A DNA stretch of 64,000 nt. Origin: Diphasiastrum complanatum. Its lineage: Eukaryota; Streptophyta; Lycopodiopsida; Lycopodiales; Lycopodiaceae. The stretch spans positions 62,001 to 126,000 of the forward strand of contig MU831559.1 of NCBI GenBank assembly GCA_029204225.1. Direction: 5' to 3'. The translations under genes were made by a program, and so were the position numbers. Below the pieces are notes generated by a model. The model worked only from the letters and a program-made list of their open reading frames with translations. It was not told the DNA's origin and searched no databases. This document shows, in pieces, positions 61,147 to 64,000 of the stretch (position 1 is the first letter of the stretch; each line of letters begins with the position of its first letter).

Positions 61147-63628
61147 ATATGGTTACCATGGCCATTGAGAAATTGAGATCCCGTCGAGCACGAGATATTG
61201 ATGACTTGGAGGCCAAACTTCTAACTCATGCGACAAATGTTCTTGCACCCACGTTGACAAGGTTACTTAACCAAGCTATCATTTCTAGTTTTCCTCTGAC
61301 GTGGTGTGCTAGCATTATCCATCCCATCCATCAGAGTGGTGACCTGTTACAAATTCTGAAATTGTAAACCGCCGGAGCACAAGAAACCATCCACTTTCTC
61401 TAGGGTAGATAGAATGAATGTTAAGTAAGATCTCCTCCCCTTCTATACCTCGAAGGTAGAAGTCTCCATGCCAAGCACATATCTCTGATTACGACAACTG
61501 GCCTACATTCAGTCCATGAGTCATTGGTCAAGTCATCAGGCCCAATCGAATGTCCCTAACTCAGGTGTGGGACCCAAGGGGTTGGGTCCCTAACACTCCC
61601 TCCTCCCTAAAAGACTTTTTTCCTAAGGAAGGAAATTTGGAAATCTAAGTCTAACATTTTGCTCTTTTTCCCAAGTGTCCTCATCATTGGAACTACCTTT
61701 CCAGTGAACCAAATACTCATACACCTCATGGTTTCCGAGCCCATGTTGACGTACATCAACAATGGCCTGAGGTTCAGAAGGTACAAAGGTTAACAGATCC
61801 TCTGACCCCATTAGGTTGTTTTGCTGAATCAAATTATCCTTTCCACCGAGTTGTTCCTTTAAAAGATTGACATGGAAAACTGGATATACTTTGATTCCTT
61901 GAGGAAGATCTAGTTGATAGGCATTCTGATTGAGTTTCCTTATAATACGGAAGGGCCACTGTAACGTTCAGGACATTTTTCAGTCCTCATTACCTTAGAA
62001 TGTTTGGAGACTTTAAGATACACCCAATCTCCTTCCACAAAGACTCGAGGTTGTTGCATTTGATTGGCATAAAATTGGGCTTTATCCTGAGCCATTTTTA
62101 CGTTATCGCTGGTGACTAGCAACATTTCTTGTATATCCTGCAAAAAATCCACCGTTGCTTTTACCTTGAGACCTTTGAGGCCACAGAGATAGGTGCATGA
62201 GGGAAGTGTTATAAGTTGTCACCTAGATACTGTGGACCTTGGAAAATTGTTAAAAAGATTAGTAGTGTTGCTTATGAAATGGATTTGCATGTTGGTTGTA
62301 AGGTTCATCTTGTTTTTCATGTTTCACGCTTAAAGAAGGTTTTACATGATGGTGATAACTTGTTGGGTGATGGCCTTGTATTGTTTCGGGAGAATGGGGA
62401 GGTGATGCATGGATAAGTTTTTTTGTTCGTTGAATTCTATATTATTGTTTCGATGTGGATTCTTTGACTTTTTTGGTTGCATATATATATTTTTTTCTAG
62501 CTTACGACTTCTTAAATTAAATTTGTGAATTTGGATATATTCCAATTTCACAATTTACCTTATGACATCATTGACTTCTCAAATTAAATCTGTGAATTTG
62601 GATATATTTCAATTTCGCAAATAGATATTGCACATCTCTGTTTTCTCATGTTCAAGTACTATACTAAAGACTTACCATTAATCAATTTTTCTGTGGAATC
62701 AGTGGACATGCAATTCTCATATTCTGATCTTTGTCCGAGGATTTCTTTTACTCTCTTGAATGTCCCTTCACGGGACTCATTGGAGTTTTAACTCCTGATC
62801 TTAATGAGAAGTAAGGATGGATGGTGTCAAGCCAGAGTGATGATATGTGATAATCTTTATGTTAGAACAGGAAAGAGGGATGCCATGTAATTTGCTTCAC
62901 TTTTAGTGCTAGCCTTTATTGTGGCCAAGTCTGCCCTTTGCCACCAGAGGAAGTCATAGAAACTCAGCACGTTGGTCTCTGTTTAAATGTATAAGAGCTA
63001 TGTGACCTGCAAGTAGGGATGTTGTAGAATTCAGACTAAGCTATGCATGATATAGTTGGTGATGTGATACTTCGTTAGAATCCATAGAATGGAAGATTGT
63101 ATGATTTTCTTTGTTATGTTCAGATACTATCCTAGGCTTACTTTCCTACCTGCTTTACAAATTGAATTTTTGCTTTATAACCATGGAAACCTAAATGATT
63201 CCATGAAAGAGTCTTCTGTCTGGTACTTGACTGATCATGTGGGCTTTCAAATGTAACTGACTGCACTGTATTGACACTCTGCAACCTGGACATGTTGCCA
63301 TGTTTGAAGTTTTGGTAATGGATCACTCTAAGAATTGCAAGACTTACTCTCTGTACAGATCATAGGAAACTGATTTTATAAAATCCTTGTGAAATTTTGT
63401 TTTAAATTTTTTGGAAAGAATGCAATCAATCTTGGAAGTGAATCCTTTATGAGAGACTCGAGTATCCACTATGTTCGTCTCTCTTTAAAATTGAATAATC
63501 AAAGCCTAGAATGTTATTGATGGAGCTCCAAGTCTTTCGTTCTTGCATAATCTACTTTGCAGCAGAGTCTTAAATGAGCATGCTCTTTTGCATTTCAGGT
63601 GCAACCCTGTCTTTCTTATGAAAGATGA
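32270..63628 (+). CDS. SH3P-type protein: BAR domain plus C-terminal SH3 (membrane trafficking)
   Basis: Coding exons, all GT-AG and phase-consistent: 32270-32329, 32791-32907, 33070-33139, 33232-33380, 51162-51263, 58154-58354, 58616-58678, 58764-58943, 59177-59251, 59624-59722 and, less surely, 63599-63628. Total about 381 aa; Arabidopsis SH3P1-3 are of similar length. The N-terminus MDAIRKQASKFRDQVAKQQQ and the blocks ADEAEL-like IDEAELQRHQQLERLYIST, HFQREIVRGAEGLI, AEPLRAMIMGAPLEDARHLA and LGKEAAAAMTAVEAQQQRLT form the BAR helices (about 1-255). A linker with APPSYEE follows. The SH3 domain (about 315-366) has VVHPFEA, ELSLALGDYVVV and GWSEGECRAKAGWFPSSYVE, including the Trp and Pro-Tyr ligand-binding residues. 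SH3P proteins bind membranes and act in clathrin vesicle, cell-plate and autophagosome traffic (known for Arabidopsis). Intron 4 is 17,781 bp and intron 5 is 6,890 bp, both filled with transposons. Confidence 0.92.
33381..34730. other. Start of SH3P intron 4, unassigned
   Basis: No recognised element before the hAT end at 34.74 kb. Short frames at 34171-34529 show no motif. Confidence 0.45.
35376..35720 (+). CDS. hAT-encoded small charged helical protein, copy 1 (unknown function)
   Basis: 114 codons starting at ATG 35376 (MAERIPPKPEGEARRKLEED). It is rich in Arg/Glu, with two predicted coiled helices around a short Pro-Ala linker (LQIPAPAVAPAP), the block LDLDEQIGMNFTRRQL and an acidic tail ending DEGEESVED. 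It runs convergently to the transposase of its element. The copy in element 2 (48503-48829, minus) is clearly homologous. The two differ by substitutions and three indels, all multiples of three: RIPPKPE, a PA-rich linker piece, and RA/DQEAARAN near the C-terminus. This is seen directly and argues that it is a real protein gene. It is not a known transposase domain; roles such as DNA-binding cofactor or regulator are guesses. The upstream 150 bp hold degenerate GAGAGCCxGTGACAG-like repeats. Confidence 0.7.
   Translation: MAERIPPKPEGEARRKLEEDIRRHNERHRKQEADIAEMLRQTRERHLELQIPAPAVAPAPAVKLDLDEQIGMNFTRRQLIMVRERAARRRANQEAERERQNNAPDEGEESVEDQ
36245..38540 (-). pseudogene. hAT transposase, C-terminal part with Pro-rich/AT-hook extension, copy 1
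   Basis: Exons on the minus strand: 38243-38540 (truncated), 37993-38154 and 36245-37892, with introns at the same places as in copy 2. The hAT C-terminal (dimerisation) region reads HPLFLSPTQISDRELESDWL, RFGMGTFGHPAA, then CAASVCERNWSTWALVHTRR and RNRLSVSQLKRLVFC. Then come an acidic linker (EADEPVSEDEHDEDEPIRVV), a long Pro/Ala-rich region of PxAAPT-like repeats and two AT-hook-like motifs (KRPGRPKGAPNKKG; GKRGRPRRAP), ending in RYRLRESARGPELSPEH. A CAG-to-TAG change after GHPAA and a frameshift near 37.35 kb inactivate it. Confidence 0.82.
38823..39659 (+). CDS. LINE ORF1 protein (coiled coil plus RNA-binding-like domain)
   Basis: About 278 aa from the ATG at 38823. The true start may lie further up, since an open, Pro/Thr-rich frame (38507-38800) precedes it. 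A coiled coil (about 53-105: INQIKADFKILRQEISQLKG; LINEKNLLQSKIASLEQSI) is followed by SWASVLKKG. An RRM-like/ORF1p-like block has NIRVRGIPDTQDALAEARRF, LIICFTSLESRRDALR, IYMDDDLIYIQVEERR and VIYRDGRVRFLDV. It has the usual plan of an L1-type chaperone that binds its own RNA. It ends in TAG at 39657, after which ORF2 continues in the same frame with no further stop. The frame is intact. Confidence 0.75.
   Translation: MLACAHRSHRFLLTLFPSSPPGSVLAPLPSRPQSTASIPYTPSKSTELFSSWQINQIKADFKILRQEISQLKGTVTSLINEKNLLQSKIASLEQSIGIKQAATSESTTNMIRELETRIEKQQEEARSWASVLKKGTKPSAPISSVISATISEEKSRDQKAHNIRVRGIPDTQDALAEARRFLDTTLGHRTDGLDTAWRTTRDAATLIICFTSLESRRDALRCRTNLRGTTIYMDDDLIYIQVEERRAAFQAAHESGRRVIYRDGRVRFLDVAPSSSQC
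39669..42716 (+). pseudogene. LINE ORF2: endonuclease and partial reverse transcriptase, internally deleted
   Basis: The AP-type endonuclease spans about 39714-40520: RIGVWNCAG with the catalytic Asn, GGVACLYRE, ACYFSPES, LLTGDFNARTSS, SGGHSVVDYLM and LSDHSFLSF. The usual catalytic Glu of the ETH box is Lys here (FFMKTHES). The RT starts near 41110 (AAIKKMKSHKARDIEDLESE; WCTNIIHPIHKNGDP; MGQAGFRAHYSTADHIFTLR; YCCFVDFRRAFNSV; GVKQGCSLSLVLFGLYID). At about 41795 the sequence jumps past the YADD-containing core into a downstream region (LARLIRAKPSVPHEILLAEF). The C-terminus has the knuckle RICQLCSLGEVESEEHFIFSC at 42327-42390. A TGA lies at 41938. No ATG occurs in frame before 39807. It is not functional as it stands. 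Confidence 0.87.
42959..43256. mobile_element. Probable right end of hAT element 1 (palindromic GC-rich terminus)
   Basis: After a pyrimidine-rich stretch, a perfect T12A12 tract (43057-43080) is followed by repeats built from GCGTCCGGACGC and its neighbours (43081-43240), then CATTCCGGCCCGGACCCTCATG. The order (A/T palindrome, then CG-core palindromes, then the end) is the same as at the right end of element 2 (T11A9 at 49406, then GGTACC palindromes). It therefore looks like a hAT terminus, most simply the other end of element 1, with the 5' transposase half lost at the LINE insertion. Confidence 0.5.
43257..43279. repeat. Short (TA)n run separating the two hAT elements
   Basis: A 23-bp TA-rich run immediately left of element 2. 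A 40-bp (TA)n run lies immediately right of it (49526-49565). The pair fits insertion of element 2 into a TA microsatellite, where an 8-bp target duplication cannot be told from the repeat. Confidence 0.7.
43281..43400. repeat. hAT element 2 left subterminal palindromes
   Basis: Alternating BamHI-like and KpnI-like half palindromes around CGCG cores (GGATCCGCGG, CCGCGGTACC) repeat about every 15-20 bp, then AT-rich DNA with repeated AATATTT. hAT transposases bind short subterminal repeats in both ends; these are the obvious candidates. Confidence 0.6.
43670..48003 (+). pseudogene. hAT transposase with BED zinc finger and Pro-rich/AT-hook C-terminus, copy 2
   Basis: Exons 43670-45561, 45676-46021, 46101-46262 and 46365-48003. 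The start is ATG 43670 (MVHSNLADLWDEVDIVRR). A BED-type finger (GRCRYCLTEF then RLKGHLLG) is followed by a Pro-rich linker. The DUF659/RNase H-like region has IYELNLPFAITDSEPFRRAF, CSIMSDGWTD with a catalytic Asp, VVTDNATNC with the second Asp, and HTPCAAHDIDLLMGDIG. The C-terminal region has LPITWWTMFGSTYPSIHRLA and NWSTWALIHTRRRNRLS. The extension has PPLAAPT repeats, then AT-hook-like KRPGRPKGAPNKKG and GKRGRPRRAP. Frameshifts near 44300, 44810 and the G10 run at 44927-44936, a stop near 46834 and a 16-bp tandem duplication (GATACACAGCCC word) at about 47878-47909 break it. Confidence 0.87.
48503..48829 (-). CDS. hAT-encoded small charged helical protein, copy 2 (unknown function)
   Basis: 108 codons, minus strand, ATG at 48829 (MAEGEARRKLEEDVRRHNER), convergent to the transposase and ending 500 bp from it. 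It has the same plan as copy 1: an Arg/Glu-rich helix, a short PAPAV linker, LDLDEQIGMNFTRRQLVMVR, a second basic helix and an acidic tail (DEGEESVEDP). The frame is intact even though the neighbouring transposase carries several frameshifts. No known domain. An antisense frame of 195 aa covers the same DNA but is only open because the sequence is codon-biased; the conservation pattern fits the minus-strand frame. Confidence 0.68.
   Translation of the reverse strand: MAEGEARRKLEEDVRRHNERHRKQEAGIAEMLQETRQRHPELQIPAPAVELDLDEQIGMNFTRRQLVMVRERAARRRADQEAARANREAERERQNNAPDEGEESVEDP
49120..49345. repeat. Three 80-85-bp subterminal units in hAT element 2
   Basis: Units start at CACATG 49136, 49221 and 49301. 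Each has GCACT(C/G)CGATTGGGTCC followed, in the first two, by CATGGTCTGCTCC and CACAGTGCCCATGTG. Element 1 has a diverged counterpart at 35040-35160 in the opposite orientation. They lie between the small gene and the palindromic end and could hold its promoter. Confidence 0.65.
49526..49565. repeat. (TA)n microsatellite, 40 bp
   Basis: A perfect run right of hAT element 2; see the matching run on the left side of the element. Confidence 0.95.
49570..51161. other. End of SH3P intron 4, unassigned
   Basis: AT-rich sequence with no recognised element or gene up to the exon 5 acceptor at 51160-51161. T-rich runs only. Confidence 0.45.
52975..54300 (+). mobile_element. 5'-truncated LINE copy in SH3P intron 5
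   Basis: Same family as the 38.5-kb LINE. Peptides LFDTIVTPTALYAAEAWCIG, LARLIRAKPSVPHEILLAEF, GYRLSWFSHASHLLFESFG and LPSGTHQYIRRFLYRAYLE match its ORF2 C-terminal region. It keeps sequence just upstream of LARLIRAKP that the longer copy has lost. It ends GGAAAAGACATTAATAAAAC then TTTCTTTC, the same 3' end. It shares a TGA (53379) at the same codon as the longer copy. The Cys/His knuckle is deleted. The 5' border near 52975-53100 is uncertain. Confidence 0.8.
54400..55540 (+). pseudogene. Diverged LINE endonuclease fragment (probable)
   Basis: Plus-strand peptides GRDFGGIAFYIGNGFEDSMS, then in another frame GPSNVFLGACYFTPPQFPSY, resemble GQGSGGVACLYRE and DPFIAACYFSPESSSF of the LINE endonuclease in the same order, and FNARK near 55325 resembles GDFNAR. 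Many stops and shifts. It is a different, older LINE lineage if the match is right. Confidence 0.45.
55540..58153. other. Rest of SH3P intron 5, with a diverged tandem duplication
   Basis: No gene recognised. Two related segments of about 170 bp (about 56075-56245 and 56310-56480) share GGGCACAAGGGTG, ACCAGCCCTT and TTGGGGGTGGGAT. The remainder is AT-rich without recognisable domains up to the exon 6 acceptor. Confidence 0.45.
59723..61060. other. First part of SH3P intron 10, unassigned
   Basis: AT-rich, with a cluster of (G)AAACxTTTGAAAC words at 59900-60200 but no gene. If exon 11 is wrongly placed, the gene could instead end just after 59722, where the intron reads through to an in-frame stop within a few codons. 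Confidence 0.4.
61063..61143. repeat. (CT)n microsatellite, about 80 bp
   Basis: A CT run with one G interruption, directly abutting the 5' side of a LINE RT fragment. Confidence 0.95.
61149..61344 (+). pseudogene. LINE reverse transcriptase fragment
   Basis: MAIEKLRSRRARDIDDLEAK, LLTHATNVLAPTLTRLLNQ and WCASIIHPIHQSGD match the start of the RT in the 38.5-kb LINE (IKKMKSHKARDIEDLESE, LLSHASDLLAPTIATLLNS, WCTNIIHPIHKNGD). It is open but cut at GGTGACC, where the TG of a gypsy LTR begins at 61345. Confidence 0.85.
61345..61595 (-). repeat. Ty3/gypsy 3' LTR, 251 bp, with polypurine tract
   Basis: The sequence begins TGTTACAAATTC and ends GGTCCCTAACA, giving TGTTA/TAACA inverted ends. On the minus strand it is directly preceded by a purine tract (61596-61615, AGGGAGGAGGGAG). 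Gypsy integrase coding lies upstream of that on the same strand. The LTR end abuts the LINE fragment, so the element inserted into the LINE. Confidence 0.82.
61623..62190 (-). pseudogene. Ty3/gypsy (chromovirus) integrase C-terminus and chromodomain
   Basis: The minus strand gives integrase C-terminal KMAQDKAQFYANQ, FVEGDWVYLKVSKHSK and CPERYSGP. After a frameshift near 61960 comes a KVYPVFHVN-type block, then the chromodomain SEPQAIVDVRQHG, YEYLVHWKGSSNDEDTWE. This order followed by polypurine tract and LTR is the 3' end of a chromodomain-bearing gypsy element. It is broken by at least one frameshift and is truncated at about 62190. Confidence 0.85.
62205..62416 (+). pseudogene. Second gypsy integrase C-terminal fragment, opposite strand
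   Basis: The plus-strand peptide KLSPRYCGPWKIVKKISSVA, then KVHLVFHVSRLKKVL, is the integrase C-terminal block of another Ty3/gypsy element. It starts within about 15 bp of where the minus-strand fragment ends, so two integrase fragments meet head to head. Confidence 0.75.
62420..63598. other. End of SH3P intron 10, unassigned
   Basis: No recognised gene or element. A duplicated phrase (TGTGAATTTGGATATAT(T)TC) occurs at about 62523 and 62590. Confidence 0.45.
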
Positions 63629-64000
63629 TCTCTTTTGGTTATAATGCATACCAAGCAACATCCTGCCAGTGCATTTTGTTCGTACGAGAACCAGCCTGCA
63701 ACGTGGGTTGTATTCTAGAGGTAGAATGTAATCAGGGCACTCTTTAAAATTTCGTTTCTTGTAATAAATTGTGCCACATGATTTTTCTCGTGTGAAGTTT
63801 GGATGAGCACCAAGCTTCCTTGGCAAAAGTTCTTGACATTGATACACTCATTATTTGTCACTATCTTGGTTACATATTCATTTTGGAAATGTTTTATGTG
63901 ATCTAGTGACTTGACAAAATCATTACTGAAAGGCTTCCAAAAGTTAAGGCTTTAAAGAACATTCTTTTTCTCATGCCACATTGTTCCTTGGCACATGGAA
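63629..64000 (+). other. Possible 3' UTR of the SH3P gene
   Basis: Follows the proposed stop at 63626-63628. An AATAAA-containing stretch (TTGTAATAAATTG, about 63758) could serve as polyadenylation signal. This depends on exon 11 being right. Confidence 0.3.

Overview
The window is nuclear DNA of a land plant with a repeat-rich genome. It holds two split host genes with canonical GT-AG introns and plant-specific family membership, and about four fifths of the rest is transposon debris. Very long (CT)n tracts, a 17.8-kb intron and several LINE, hAT, CACTA, Ty1/copia and Ty3/gypsy fragments fit a large plant genome such as a fern or gymnosperm; the lineage is an inference and cannot be settled from this sequence.

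Layout. (1) 1-6360, minus strand: the 5' eight exons of a conserved plant beta-propeller-like protein of unknown function. It runs off the left edge and has a decayed LINE ORF1 in intron 3. (2) 6361-31700, intergenic: a CACTA (En/Spm) graveyard at about 9.2-13.5 kb with transposase halves in opposite orientation; a 210-bp (CT)n tract; a pair of about 420-bp LTR-like direct repeats (14.6 and 21.3 kb); a Ty3/gypsy 5' region with tRNA-Asp-type primer site, a 171-bp tandem array and a gag with several zinc knuckles (17.4-21.25 kb); a minus-strand Ty1/copia element (5' LTR, gag, integrase; 22.4-25.45 kb); and a plus-strand copia RT/RNase H fragment split by a solo LTR with a perfect 5-bp target duplication (27.6-29.9 kb). 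(3) 32270-63628, plus strand: an SH3P-type gene (BAR domain plus C-terminal SH3), eleven coding exons proposed, about 381 aa, whose introns carry most of the remaining repeats.

The richest region is SH3P intron 4 (33381-51161). It contains two related hAT elements placed head to head and separated by a short (TA)n run. The left one is cut by a LINE. Both hAT copies encode a transposase with a long proline-rich, AT-hook-bearing C-terminal extension and, on the opposite strand, a small convergent charged helical protein. That small protein differs between copies only by substitutions and in-frame indels. Their ends carry perfect CG-core palindromes whose sequence differs from element to element. 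The LINE has ORF1 and ORF2 in one frame, separated by a single UAG, and no ATG before the endonuclease catalytic Asn.

No tRNA, rRNA, CRISPR or bacterial-type operon was seen. The two host genes look intact within the window. Nearly all transposon coding regions carry stops, frameshifts or deletions; the two small convergent hAT ORFs are the exceptions.
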